A DNA stretch of 64,000 nt from Nonomuraea cypriaca (GTDB lineage: Bacteria; Actinomycetota; Actinomycetes; Streptosporangiales; Streptosporangiaceae): contig NZ_JADOGI010000009.1 in the NCBI RefSeq assembly GCF_015645445.1, forward strand, positions 29,588 through 93,587, in the 5' to 3' direction. Position numbers and translations under genes: made by a program. Below, piece by piece: positions 22,287 through 31,430 of this stretch. The notes beneath the pieces are model-generated. The model was not told the origin of the DNA, ran no database searches, and saw only the letters and a program-made list of their open reading frames with translations. Position 1 is the first letter of the stretch. Every line of letters begins with the position of its first letter.

Positions 22287-23414
22287 TCACCACCACATGT
22301 CTGCGGCGATTCCCGACGTCAAGGAGACGGCGTAATGATCGAGGAACAGCCGGGCGATCAGATCGCCGCGTGAACCGGTGCCCGACTTGGCGAAGATCGA
22401 CTTCAGGTGGTCCTGCACGGTGTACGACGACACGTGCAGCCGGCCGGCGATCTGCTTGGTGGACAAGCCCTTGGCCACCAGTTCGGTGACCCGGCGCTCG
22501 CTGTCGGTGAAGCCGTACGCATCGACCATCAGGGGCGCCATCTCGGCGGGGCGAGCAGCTTCCAGCATCACTGCGACCTGCGGTTCCGGGCCGTCATTCA
22601 GCAGCGAGCCTCGGACGATCAGCCACCGGCCGGCCCGGGTGCGCGCTCGGGCCTTGGCCGGCCGGGTATCGGTCGGCGCAGGTGCTGCACTCGTTGCCGG
22701 GCCGCAGAGGGAACGGGCCTGGCGGGCGACAGCGGAGATCACCAGTGGCAGCCGAGCGCCCTCTCTGTCACCGGTGCCCAGCTCGTCCAGCAGGTGATCC
22801 GCTGCCTTGTTGGACATGCGCACGCCGTCATCGGCGTCGAGGACCAGCAGAGCGACGTCGTCGGCACCGGCCTGTGCGTCACCGAGCAACAGGCCGCGCC
22901 GTAGTCCATCGGCGATCAGGCCGGCGATCGACGAGACGAACTCCACCTCGGCCGGGGAGAAGTACGGGCGCCCCGCTTCCCGGAACACGGTCAGCTGCCC
23001 CCATGTCCCGGTGCTGCCGGCGAGCACCACCCGCAACTCATCGGAGAATCCCCCGGGGCGGCGGATCTCCCGCTGACGCAGGCTACGGTCGAGATCACCG
23101 GCGGTGGCCTCACTCAGGGTGCCGGCCGAGCGGCCGGCGTGGGCGAGCTGTGACCACTTGTTGAAGTCCGGCTCACGCACCTCGATCTCCACGAGCCGGA
23201 GCAGCGCGGCCGCGGGCAGGCCGTTCTCCACGAACTCCGCGGTCGGGAGCATGGTCGCCGGGTCGGTCGTCATCATGCAGGTGCCCTCGGCGGGCACGGC
23301 CCGGCCCAAGGCATCGCCGACGGCACGCGCGAAGTCCGGCACGGACAACCCTCGGTGAACCAGCCTGACGATTTCGTCGCGGACGCGCGCATGCGCCGCC
23401 GATGCGTTAACCAC
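22287..23414 (-). CDS. LuxR-family transcriptional regulator with N-terminal sensor region
   Basis: About 375 residues from GTG 23414. The C-terminal 60 residues are a LuxR-type helix-turn-helix: YGFTDSERRVTELVAKGLST, then KQIAGRLHVSSYTVQDHLKS. The first 250 residues contain a GAF-like region (VFREAGRPYFSPAEVEFVSS, IAGLIADGLRRGL) and a PAS-like one (VALLVLDADDGVRMSNKAAD). It is transcribed divergently from the YceI gene, with 138 nt between starts, so it may control the YceI-reductase group. The ribosome binding site is weak, and the start is therefore less certain than the domain calls. Confidence 0.87.
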   Translation of the reverse strand: MVNASAAHARVRDEIVRLVHRGLSVPDFARAVGDALGRAVPAEGTCMMTTDPATMLPTAEFVENGLPAAALLRLVEIEVREPDFNKWSQLAHAGRSAGTLSEATAGDLDRSLRQREIRRPGGFSDELRVVLAGSTGTWGQLTVFREAGRPYFSPAEVEFVSSIAGLIADGLRRGLLLGDAQAGADDVALLVLDADDGVRMSNKAADHLLDELGTGDREGARLPLVISAVARQARSLCGPATSAAPAPTDTRPAKARARTRAGRWLIVRGSLLNDGPEPQVAVMLEAARPAEMAPLMVDAYGFTDSERRVTELVAKGLSTKQIAGRLHVSSYTVQDHLKSIFAKSGTGSRGDLIARLFLDHYAVSLTSGIAADMWW

Positions 23415-23552
23415 GATCGGGAGCTTATGGCGATCGACGGCATAATCCCAGAAATCTGGGATACAACCCGGCTCCACGATCTCGCATGCTGGTCGCACAG
23501 ATACGGTATCCGCCCGGGCAGGCCGGGCCGCACAGAGGGAGCCCCGTACGCC

Positions 23553-24110
23553 ATGATCACCGTCGATACCACCCTCGCCGCCGGCACCTGGGTCGGCGAT
23601 CCCGTCCATTCCGACGTCTCGTTCAAGGTCCGCCACATGGGCGTCGGCAAGGTCAGGGGAACGATTGCGCTCGCCTCGGCGGCGCTGACCGTCGGCGACG
23701 ACGGCGGCCGGGTGACCGCCCTCATCGACCCCGCCTCGGTGCACACCGGCAACGAACAGCGCGACCAGCACATCCGGTCGGCCGACTTCCTGAACGTGGA
23801 GAACCACCCGCAGATCGAGTTCACCTCGACCGAGGTCCGCGGCTTCGACGGCGAGACCTTCATCCTGGTCGGCGAATTGACCCTGCACGGTGTCACCAGG
23901 ACCGTCGAGCTGGAGGCCGAGTTCCTCGGCGTCGTCGACGACCCGTCCGGCGCGGAGCGCACCGGGTTCTCGGCGACCACCACCATCAGCCGTGCCGCGT
24001 TCGGCGTCGACATCCAACTCGGCTTCGGCGCCGGCAACGTCGTGGTCGCCGACACCATCGAGATCGCCATCGCGGTCGAGTTCACGAGCACCGGACCGGA
24101 CCCACGATGA
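23553..24110 (+). CDS. YceI-family lipid-binding protein
   Basis: 185 residues from ATG 23553 (AGAGGGAG upstream). The fold signatures are GTWVGDPVHSDVSFKVRHMG, KVRGTIALASAALTVGDDGG, SADFLNVENHPQIEFTSTEV and LTLHGVTRTVELEAEF, as in YceI/TT1927 beta-barrels that bind isoprenoid chains. There is no signal peptide, so it should be cytoplasmic. It leads a plus-strand series with two RibD-like reductases (42 nt and 4 nt gaps) and is divergent from the LuxR regulator. The physiological ligand is unknown. Confidence 0.92.
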   Translation: MITVDTTLAAGTWVGDPVHSDVSFKVRHMGVGKVRGTIALASAALTVGDDGGRVTALIDPASVHTGNEQRDQHIRSADFLNVENHPQIEFTSTEVRGFDGETFILVGELTLHGVTRTVELEAEFLGVVDDPSGAERTGFSATTTISRAAFGVDIQLGFGAGNVVVADTIEIAIAVEFTSTGPDPR

Positions 24111-24152
24111 CCCTCGTGGCACACCGTCGTACGTACCGAAAGGATTGGAAAC

Positions 24153-24752
24153 GTGAGTAAGACCGTGCTGTACATGTCGATGTCGGTGGACGGGTTCATC
24201 GCCGGGCCGAACGTGGCGCCGGGCAACGGGCTCGGTGACAAAGGGCAGCGGCTGCATGAGTGGTTTCTGCCGGATGCCGACGCCGAGCACAGAACAGGCA
24301 GCCACCTGGCGGGCGTGAACCGTGAAGTCATGGACGAGGCCATGGCCACCGGGGCGGTCGTCGTCGGCCGGCGGACGTTCGAGCTCGCCGACGGCTGGGG
24401 CGGCGACCACCACGATGGCGTGCCGATCTTCGTCCTGAGCCGCCGTCAGCCCGATCCCAAGCTGCAATGGCCCGGGGTCACCTATGTAAGCGACGTCACG
24501 GCCGCGATGAGCATGGCCAAGGACGCGGCCGGCGACAAGGACGTACTGGTCCACGGAGCCCGCACCGCTCGGCTGGCACTTGCCGCAGGCGTCCTCGACG
24601 AACTGCAGATTCACCTGATCCCGGTCCTACTCGGACAGGGTGAACCGCTCTTCGAGGACATGCCACCCGACCACATCGAGCTCGAACTGCTCCGTGCCGT
24701 GGACGGGCCGGGTGTGGCGCACCTGCGCTACCGCGGAAGAACGGCGGGCTGA
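24153..24752 (+). CDS. Dihydrofolate reductase-like (RibD C-terminal) protein, copy 1
   Basis: 199 residues from GTG 24153, preceded by an AAAGGATTGGAAAC leader. YMSMSVDGFIAGPN is the typical first strand of the RibD_C/DHFR-like family, VVVGRRTFELADGWGGD the NADPH loop, and VLVHGARTARLALAAGVLDE, LQIHLIPVLLGQGEPLF the C-terminal half. It probably reduces a pterin-like or other NADPH-dependent substrate; such genes are rarely assigned a substrate. It is followed after 4 nt by a paralogue, indicating one operon and a tandem duplication. Confidence 0.92.
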   Translation: MSKTVLYMSMSVDGFIAGPNVAPGNGLGDKGQRLHEWFLPDADAEHRTGSHLAGVNREVMDEAMATGAVVVGRRTFELADGWGGDHHDGVPIFVLSRRQPDPKLQWPGVTYVSDVTAAMSMAKDAAGDKDVLVHGARTARLALAAGVLDELQIHLIPVLLGQGEPLFEDMPPDHIELELLRAVDGPGVAHLRYRGRTAG

Positions 24753-24756
24753 GGCG

Positions 24757-25344
24757 ATGGCACTCATCCGGCTGTACATGACCATATCCCTGGACGGTTA
24801 CGTCACCGGGCCGCGGGACAGTCTGGACACCCCGATGGGCATCGGCGGGTTCCGCCTTTTCAACTGGCTCGATCGGCGCAACGACCCGGGACCAAGCGGA
24901 CAGGTGTACACCGAGGTGCTGGTCACCCGCGCCGTCATCTCCGGCCGCCGTACCTACGAACACGCCGACCGCTGGCAGGGCGACCATCACGACGGCGTCC
25001 CGATCTTCGTCCTGACCCACAACGTCCCGGACGACCCGCCACCGGGCGGCGTCCGCTACGTCACCGACGTCCGCGAGTGCGCCGCACATGCCCGCGCGGC
25101 GGCCGGGGACGGCGACGTGATGGTGCACGGTGCCGGGGCGGCGCAGGCGCTGCTGCGGGCAGGGCAGCTCGACGAACTGGAACTGCACGTCGTACCGGTC
25201 CTGCTCGGGCAGGGACGAAGGCTGTTCGACAACCTGCCCGCCGAGCACATCGAACTCGACGCGGTCCGCCGGTTGACCACTCCGCAGGTCGAGGATCTCG
25301 CGCAGCACGTCACGCACATGCGCTACCGCATCCGCCGTCCGTGA
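24757..25344 (+). CDS. Dihydrofolate reductase-like (RibD C-terminal) protein, copy 2
   Basis: 195 residues from ATG 24757, four nt after the previous stop. YMTISLDGYVTGPRDSLD, VISGRRTYEHADRWQGDHHD, VMVHGAGAAQALLRAGQLDE and LHVVPVLLGQGRRLFDNLP align motif by motif with copy 1. The GDHHDGVPIFVL segment is the same in both. Divergence elsewhere is substantial, so the duplication is old and the copies may act on different substrates or form a heterodimer. Confidence 0.92.
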   Translation: MALIRLYMTISLDGYVTGPRDSLDTPMGIGGFRLFNWLDRRNDPGPSGQVYTEVLVTRAVISGRRTYEHADRWQGDHHDGVPIFVLTHNVPDDPPPGGVRYVTDVRECAAHARAAAGDGDVMVHGAGAAQALLRAGQLDELELHVVPVLLGQGRRLFDNLPAEHIELDAVRRLTTPQVEDLAQHVTHMRYRIRRP

Positions 25345-25567
25345 CCCGGAGCTTGCTGATGGTCGGAGAGGGGGATAGCGCCTCACAGTCCAGAGCCGAA
25401 CCCAGTGACCGTTGACATCGTCTCTTTCATCGCTGCTCTGATAGGCGTCGTCACTCTGATGTTGGGTTCGGGAGCAGCGAGCGCCACAAGCATCGCGCAC
25501 TCAGCTAATGCGGCGGATTCCGCTATACGGGACAATTCGATTCTGAAACCAAGGAACGAGGTTATTC

Positions 25568-25846
25568 ATGCCATCCATTCGTCGTATTACGTCTTGTCTA
25601 GTCGTGGTCGGGTTGTGCCTGACCATGTCCGTGACCCGAGCGTTGGCGTCATCCGGATCCGAGCGGGAGGTTGCGCCCGCCACCGCTGGCCCGTGGCTTT
25701 CCAGCGGTTGGTACTGGAACAACGAAAGGCAGTGTTACGCGGATAAAATCGCCAAGTGGGGGCAGGGCTATGAAGTCCGACCGGTAGAGCAACTTTGCTA
25801 TCACAGCGGCCCCGACATGACGTTCTTCGGATATCGGACGCCCTGA
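25568..25846 (+). CDS. Small secreted protein of unknown function
   Basis: 92 residues from ATG 25568, with an AAGGAACGAGG ribosome binding site 7 nt upstream. A signal peptide is clear: basic start MPSIRRITS, hydrophobic CLVVVGLCLTMSV, cleavage near TRALA-SSG. The mature part of about 65 residues is aromatic and has two cysteines (ERQCYADK and EQLCYHSG) that could form a disulfide, plus WLSSGWYWNN. I do not recognise the family. It sits between the reductase pair and the IS110 relic. Confidence 0.7.
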   Translation: MPSIRRITSCLVVVGLCLTMSVTRALASSGSEREVAPATAGPWLSSGWYWNNERQCYADKIAKWGQGYEVRPVEQLCYHSGPDMTFFGYRTP

Positions 25847-25932
25847 CACGTGAATCAACCTCAGCCAGGCAGGCGGCAGCGAACCCTGGCCGGCGACGGT
25901 GATCGTCGATCAGGGATTCGGCGGGGATGGGG

Positions 25933-26681
25933 TTAGGCGGCCGCTGGTTCGACGGTGACCTTAGGGCCCAGGGCCTGGAGTTTGGCGATCAGTCGCTGGG
26001 CTTCCTTCTCGGGGTCTTTGCGGGTGGTGAAGTAGTCTTCGCCGAGTTCGTGGTACAGCGTGCTGGTGGCCAGGACGTGCCAGATGATGACGATCATGGC
26101 GTGGGCGACGGTGACGATCGCCTTGTTCTTGGCCACGCCGCTGCGGTAGCCGCCGTTCTTCATCACGTGCCGGTGGTAGAGCGAGCGCAGGTAGCCGGTA
26201 TGTCGCACCGCGGACCAGGCGGCCTCGACCACGACCGGTTGCAGGTGCTGGTTGCCGTGGCGGCGTCGTCCGGGCTTGCGTTTGCCCGCCGACTCGTGGT
26301 TACCCGGAGCCAGTCCCGACCAGGCGGCCAGCTTGGCGGCGGTGGCGAAGAACTCCCGCGGGCAGGTGAGGTTTCGCCGATCACCTGGGCGGCGGCCATC
26401 GGCCCGATCCCGGGGATGCTCGTCAAGAGCTCCCGGGCGAGGCGAAAGGGCACCATCATCTCCTCGACCTGCGCATCGAGTTTGGCGATCATCTGATCGA
26501 GAAGATCGAGATGCTGCAGGTGCAGCCGGCGAGCCGCCTCTTTGTGTACGCTGTAGAACGTCTTGTAGGTGCGCTTGATGGTGACCCGCCCCTGCGGGCC
26601 GTCACCGGGAGTGCGGACCGCGATGGCGATCTCGTCCTTGCCGACATCGATCGCCGCGCACCGCTGGTAGAGAACCTGCAT
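25933..26681 (-). pseudogene. IS110-family transposase with internal deletion and frameshift
   Basis: The start MQVLYQRCAAIDVGKDEIAI is IS110-like, with the first catalytic Asp. After KTFYSVHKEAARRL the sequence jumps to HLDLLDQMIAKLDAQVEEMM and LTSIPGIGPMAAAQVIGE, the C-terminal transposase_20 region. Some 190 residues including the rest of the DEDD site are therefore missing relative to the roughly 400-residue family. A frameshift follows VIGE; the tail continues in another frame as WSAVRHTGYLRSLYHRHVMK and ATSTLYHELGEDYFTTRKDP. It is inactive. Confidence 0.85.
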
Positions 26682-26923
26682 GCCGTCCCGCCCTTCCCCA
26701 GGACCTGTTGATCAGGACATGCATGCCACCCGCGGAGCCCCGACAGTGATCTAAGAAGCTGACACTCGCGTTCACGACGCAACCCGGGGGACACCCGAAG
26801 GTGAGGGCTCCAGCGTCCATCTCATGGACGGTCTCCACGAGCCATAGCGGACCGACGTCAGCGGGCAGCACACCCAGCGATTCTCATCCACGCGAGCACG
26901 CCCGAAGGGCGGATCTGGATCTA

Positions 26924-27013
26924 ATGGCCAAGTCGCGTCACAAGAACCTGCGCCAGTACTTCAAGCCGACGCCAGAGGCGATCGCGGAGGTGACCGCGTT
27001 GCTCGCGCCCGCA
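26924..27013 (+). pseudogene. C-terminal scrap of a site-specific integrase
   Basis: The frame reads [20 protein letters not shown] then AEVTALLAP. This resembles the extreme C-terminus of tyrosine-recombinase integrases (HKxxRTxxRYVxPxxEAVAEVTxLL), downstream of the catalytic Tyr. No catalytic residues remain. It supports the past presence of an integrative element near the tRNA fragment. Confidence 0.4.
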
Positions 27014-27391
27014 GGAGCGCAAGCCTCTGCTCCCCCTCCAGCCCTGCACAGCGGGCGCAGGCCACCATGTCGTCGCCGACCGCCTTGGGCCGCCTGCCCA
27101 TACTGCCCCGCGCTCGCGGCCAGACGCCTGGCGTTCCAGAAACTTCTCCCGGATGTACTCACGCTCGAAGGTTTCGTCGACCCCGACGGGCCGATTTCCC
27201 ACGGCTCATCTTCACGTTGCCTAGTTCGCTCGCGCCGCACCGGTGGAGGGCGGTCTTCGTTTCGCTCCTGACCGACGCCAATCTTCACGTTGGGAGGTCT
27301 CGGGAAGGGAGGTTGGAACCTGCGTCGGAAGGCATGTGACGACACCGTCGCCGTGATCGGCATGCTCCTGAACCGTACTGGTGTCCTGAGC
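27014..27391. other. Gene-free stretch between integrase scrap and VIT pseudogene
   Basis: I see no supported gene here. A minus-strand frame near 27202 reads [20 protein letters not shown], which has protein-like composition but no ribosome binding site or recognisable family. Confidence 0.4.
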
Positions 27392-27910
27392 TCAGTCGGC
27401 GACCGACGTGCCCAGTAGCGCGCCCAGGGCGATGCTGATGCCCGCGATGAGCACACCGCCGAGAGTGACGGTGGCCAGCGACCCGCGAATGAGACGCCGA
27501 AGAACCGGTGGCGCAGCCATGCGAGGGTCAGCAGTTCCAAGATGACCACCACCAGCGCGGCTACAAGCGCGGGCAGATACGACGGAATCAAGAACGGCAA
27601 GGTGTGCATGATGCCGCCGACAAAGGTACCGCCGCCGACGACGCAACCTCTTCGCCACGCGCTGCCGCGTTCGGTAACCGCTCCAGTGTCGGACAGTCCC
27701 TCGGAGAACGCCATACTGATCGCCGCCCCGATGGCCGTGGCCAGCCCCCGCCACGAACGCGTAACCCGGCTGCCGGGTCGAGACCACCACGGCGAAGATC
27801 GGCGCCAGCGAGGACAACGAGCCATCGATGAGCCCGTTCAACCCTGGCTGCACCCGCTGGAGAAGAACGCGCCTACCCAAAGAAGGACCGGTATGGTCTT
27901 TTTCCTCCAT
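27392..27910 (-). pseudogene. VIT/CCC1-family metal transporter, two compensating frameshifts
   Basis: ATG 27910 begins MEEKDHTGPSLGRRVLLQRV followed by QPGLNGLIDGSLSSLAPIF. At a run of five G (about 27763-27767) the frame must shift to continue LATAIGAAISMAFSEGLSDT, VGGGTFVGGIMHTLPFLIPS and ALVVVILELLTLAWLRHRFF. Near 27495 it shifts back to IRGSLATVTLGGVLIAGISI and the stop. With both shifts corrected it is a complete polytopic VIT-like protein of about 170 residues. It is either a recent pseudogene or a sequencing artefact at the G-run plus a second error. Confidence 0.75.
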
Positions 27911-28047
27911 ATGCCTAATCTTCGACCAGCCCGTCGTGGGTGGGGTCTTCCGTCCTCCTAGTGCTGGTAAAAAAGCAGGCCCGCGCAGATACGACGAAAA
28001 GAAGCGGGCATTCAGGCAGGCGTCGTTGTCCGTGTCTGAGGAGCACC

Positions 28048-29472
28048 ATGGCCATGCCGCGATCTGCCGTCCTGCTCGGACTGGCTCTCATGACGGGGGT
28101 CGCCTGCCGCCCGGTCGCGACAATCGAGGCAGCCCCCGCCACGCCGACCGCGCCGGCCCCGACCGCGCAGGCGCAGCCGGCGTTCCGCCAGCCGCGCGAA
28201 CTGATCAGCAGCGGCGGCCTGCTGAGGGTACGGCTCGTAGTGGAGCAACGTACCGTCCGGCTGGCCGGCCAGGACGTCAAGGCACTGACCTACAACGGAG
28301 ACTACATGCCGCCCACGCTCCGCCTGCGCCCCGGCGACCGGCTCGACCTGACCCTGGTGAACCGGCTGGGCGAGCACACCAACCTGCACACCCATGGCTG
28401 GCACGTCTCCCCGAGCGGCAATTCCGACAATGTCTACCTGCACATCATGCCGGGCCAGACCTACCACTACAGCTACCGCCTACCCAAGGATCTGGAACCG
28501 GGCACGTACTGGTACCACTCGCACGCCCACCCGATCTCCGAGCCGCAGGTCTTCGCGGGCCTCTCCGGCGCCATTGTGATCGACGGGCTCGACCGCTACC
28601 TCCCGCGCCGCCTGCACGGCATCACCGAACGCCTCATCGCGCTCAAGGACTTCCAGGTACACGACGGAGCCATCCCCACGACCGGCATCGACAGCAACGC
28701 GTCCACCACCAGGACCGTGAACGGGCTCGTCAATCCGGTCATCCACATCCGCCCCGGCGAAACCCAGCTGTGGCGCCTGGCCAACATCAGCGCCGACATC
28801 GCCTACAACGTCCGGCTCGAGGGCGCCCGCCTCACCGTGCTGGCCCAGGACGCCAACCCCGCCAACCGCGTCTGGAGCGACGAAGCCCTGCTCCTGCCGC
28901 CCGGGGCGCGCTACGACGTGCTCGTGCAGGGACCGCCGGCCGGCCGTACGCGCCTGATCACCACCGCCTACAACACCGGCCCGGACGGCGACTCCTACCC
29001 GGAGACAACACTGGCCACCCTCGTATCCGCCGGACGCCCCATGTGGCCCGCGTCCATCCCCGCCGCCTTTGCTCCGATCGACGACCTCAGCAAGGACCGC
29101 ATCGACCGGCGACGCACCATCACCTTCTCCGAGAACGACGAGACCAACCAGTTCTTCATCAACGGCAAGCTGTTCGACCCCGACCGGATAGACGCGCGTG
29201 CGAAGCTGAACACCACCGAGGAGTGGCTTGTCCGCAACGCCTCCGACGAGCAGCACACCTTCCATGTGCACGTCAACGACTTCCAGCTGATGAGCGTGAA
29301 CGGCCGGCCTTACCACTTCCGTGGCTGGCAGGACACCGTTCAGCTGCCCGTGCGCGGAGAGGTGGTCATCCGGATGAGGTTCCGCGACTTCACCGGAAAA
29401 TACCCGTTCCACTGCCACATCCTCAACCATGAGGACCGGGGGATGATGGCCAACATCGAGGTCACCCGCTGA
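28048..29472 (+). CDS. Multicopper oxidase, three-domain laccase type
   Basis: 474 residues from ATG 28048 (GAGGAG upstream). It has a hydrophobic N-terminus ending in GVAC, so it may be a lipoprotein with an atypical lipobox, then an Ala/Pro/Thr linker. Copper ligands: HTHGWH (114-119), WYHSHAH (157-161), HTFHVHVND, and the C-terminal FHCHILNHEDRGMM with type-1 Cys456, His461 and Met466 or 467. All type 1, 2 and 3 ligands are present, so it should be active outside the membrane, oxidising phenols or metal ions with O2. It stands alone between a VIT pseudogene and relic DNA. Confidence 0.93.
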   Translation: MAMPRSAVLLGLALMTGVACRPVATIEAAPATPTAPAPTAQAQPAFRQPRELISSGGLLRVRLVVEQRTVRLAGQDVKALTYNGDYMPPTLRLRPGDRLDLTLVNRLGEHTNLHTHGWHVSPSGNSDNVYLHIMPGQTYHYSYRLPKDLEPGTYWYHSHAHPISEPQVFAGLSGAIVIDGLDRYLPRRLHGITERLIALKDFQVHDGAIPTTGIDSNASTTRTVNGLVNPVIHIRPGETQLWRLANISADIAYNVRLEGARLTVLAQDANPANRVWSDEALLLPPGARYDVLVQGPPAGRTRLITTAYNTGPDGDSYPETTLATLVSAGRPMWPASIPAAFAPIDDLSKDRIDRRRTITFSENDETNQFFINGKLFDPDRIDARAKLNTTEEWLVRNASDEQHTFHVHVNDFQLMSVNGRPYHFRGWQDTVQLPVRGEVVIRMRFRDFTGKYPFHCHILNHEDRGMMANIEVTR

Positions 29473-29877
29473 GCCGATGGTGTAGCCCAGAACACTCCGC
29501 AGCATCGCCGTACACCGAGGACAAGACGACCCCGTCATCGTCAATGTTCGGAGCGTCGAGCATGGTCGCGCCACCAGTCCGCCACGCGGGCAGCCAGGTC
29601 ACGGCAGCTCTGAGAGGCCGACCAGCACACCATCCGCTCCTGAGACGACTGCGCTCAGCGCCTCGTCATCCTGAACGAAGTTGAAAACGATGTCGGCGTC
29701 TCAGTGACCTGGCGTTCCATGGTGCGCCAGCGACAGCGCGGCCTGCTCGCCGGACGCCCAGCGCGTCTAGGATGGCGGTCGCCGAACAACTCACGGGGCC
29801 ACAGCGCCGCCCTTGTCAGCGAGCTCAATGCCGCCCACGGGTCCGCCTTCGGCGCATTCACCGCCCCGGAGGCTCGG
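29473..29877. other. Gene-free stretch with a short protein relic
   Basis: On the minus strand 29599-29697 reads DIVFNFVQDDEALSAVVSGA then DGVLVGLSELP before a TGA. This has genuine protein character but no start, and looks like the C-terminal end of a lost enzyme. Nothing else is supported in these 405 nt. Confidence 0.3.
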
Positions 29878-30541
29878 TCACGGCCGCAGCACCGCCTTGA
29901 CCACTCCCTCGGCGCGCCGATCGAACGCCCGATACAGCCCGGGAGCGTCGTCGAGCCGGCCGTGGTGGGTGACCACCACACTGGGACGGGCTCGTCCGGA
30001 CAGCACCATGTCACGCAGCAGCACCGTGTAACGCCGGTCATGCGTCCGGCCGAACCGCACCGAGATGCCCTTGGAGAAGAAGGTCCCCCATGGCACCGTC
30101 AGGCGGCCATCGACGTTTCCCTCTGGTGCCGGGTTCAGGTCCTTCTCGGCGTAGACGCCGATGACAGCCAGATGGCCGCTCGGGTTGACCAGCCGTGCGA
30201 GATCACCGACGATCTGCCCGGGGTTCTCCACGTCGTGCTTCAGGCGGTCACGGGCCTGGAAGCCGACCGCGTCGATGCCCGCCTCGACTCCGCGCATCGC
30301 CTCCTCGCCAGGCGCGAGACCGCGATCCTGGCGGAGTCCGCGGATCTGCTCGACCGGGTCCCCTTGCCGGTAGTCCACGGGTACGGCGCCGATCTCTGCG
30401 GCCTTGTCCAGCCGCTCGGACACCGAGTCGACAACGTAGACCTCGGCGGCGCCCTTGATCAGAGCGCTGTATGCGGCCAGCAGGCCGATGGTACCGGCGC
30501 CGAACACCGCGACCGTCGTGCCCGTGAGGCCGGTTGCGCTT
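29878..30541 (-). pseudogene. Zinc-type alcohol/formaldehyde dehydrogenase, N-terminus deleted
   Basis: The remaining 220 codons begin TGLTGTTVAVFGAGTIGLLA, the Rossmann NAD-binding motif of medium-chain dehydrogenases. They continue with EVYVVDSVSERLDKAAEIGA, DAVGFQARDRLKHDVENPGQ and VPWGTFFSKGISVRFGRTHD, the layout of glutathione-independent formaldehyde dehydrogenase-like proteins. The first 160-170 residues with the catalytic zinc ligands are missing. The break lies 13 nt from the stop of the upstream Uma2 gene. It cannot be functional as a dehydrogenase. Confidence 0.8.
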
Positions 30542-30553
30542 GCGTGTCGTTGC

Positions 30554-31183
30554 CTAGGCTTCGAGTAGTTCGGCGGGATCGAACGAGGCCGGGAAGGGCT
30601 CGGTCAGCGTCACGAGTTCGCCCGCCTTCGTCTGTCCGGTCATCTCGTAGCCGTCCGGGCCAAGCTGGAACACCTCGACGCGTGGAATGTCGGCACCTTC
30701 GATCTCAACCCTGATGAACACGCCGATGCCGGCCTTGGCGTATTTGGGCGGCTTGATCTCGTAGTCCCGCCGACGATTGCCCAGCCCAGGACTGACGATC
30801 TCGGCCACGGCCGCCACGTCCGAGGCCGGGAAGACCACCGTGCGAGCCATGACCAGGTCACGGGGCACCACCGCGACGTCGGGAATGAGCCCGTCGTCCC
30901 CGGTCTGCACGTTCACCGTCTCGACGACCACGAGATCCGGCTTCGCCGCCCTGGCCGCCGCCGTGAGGACCGCTCGCAAACCGCCGGCGCACAATGCGTG
31001 CGAGCCCATGGGCACAGGACTCACCGAGAAGTTCCCGTCGATCAACTCGATGCGCTCCCCCGTTTCGGGCAGCTTGAGCCAGTCATCGACGGTGTAACCG
31101 GTGACGCGGCCGGCGGGGAACAGCGGCGTCCGCCTGGGCGCCGGGTGTGCGACCAGCCGGCCCTCGCTAGGCAGAGCGCTCAT
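30554..31183 (-). CDS. Uma2-family (PD-(D/E)XK-like) protein
   Basis: 209 residues from ATG 31183, with GGAAGGTGG 8 nt upstream (an ATG at 31201 lies inside that site). The Uma2 signature is present: YTVDDWLKLPETGERIELID, then LIPDVAVVPRD (metal-binding Asp), VAEIVSPGLGNRRRDYEIKP (Glu) and KYAKAGIGVFIRVE. These families have a restriction-endonuclease-like fold; many copies occur in actinobacteria and cyanobacteria, mostly of unknown role. It ends directly against the dehydrogenase pseudogene. Confidence 0.88.
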   Translation of the reverse strand: MSALPSEGRLVAHPAPRRTPLFPAGRVTGYTVDDWLKLPETGERIELIDGNFSVSPVPMGSHALCAGGLRAVLTAAARAAKPDLVVVETVNVQTGDDGLIPDVAVVPRDLVMARTVVFPASDVAAVAEIVSPGLGNRRRDYEIKPPKYAKAGIGVFIRVEIEGADIPRVEVFQLGPDGYEMTGQTKAGELVTLTEPFPASFDPAELLEA

Positions 31184-31430
31184 ATCGTCGCCACCTTCCA
31201 TGAGCCGAGTCTCGCATCGCCATGACCGATCGCGTGTGTTTACGCGTTCATGCGATCACAACAAGTGACGCTTTGACATTACCGTCACATGACGTGCCAT
31301 GTCCTTTCTCGCGAGATCCGGCACGTGTTCCCTGCGGAGGTGCAGGTCAGGCAAGGCTCTCCTGCGTTGCGGATCTTAGGGACCTATGCCTACATTTCAT
31401 GAATAAGCCGTTTATAGGTGGAGGAATTGC

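Noticed and set aside
25405..25746. Plus-strand frame starting MTVDIVSFIAALIGVV
   Set aside because: Its hydrophobic start is plausible but it overlaps the small secreted protein in another frame, lacks a good ribosome binding site, and its second half has no codon bias.
26921..27202. Minus-strand frame [20 protein letters not shown]
   Set aside because: Protein-like first 40 residues but no start signal or recognisable family, and it runs antisense through the integrase scrap.
29655..30041. Minus-strand Cys/Arg-rich frame
   Set aside because: Overlaps the dehydrogenase pseudogene in another frame and has atypical composition; not a gene.
31370..31400. IdeR/DtxR-like iron box upstream of the VIT gene (TTAGG...CCTA pattern)
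   Set aside because: Only partial agreement with the 19-bp consensus and no full dyad; not strong enough to call.
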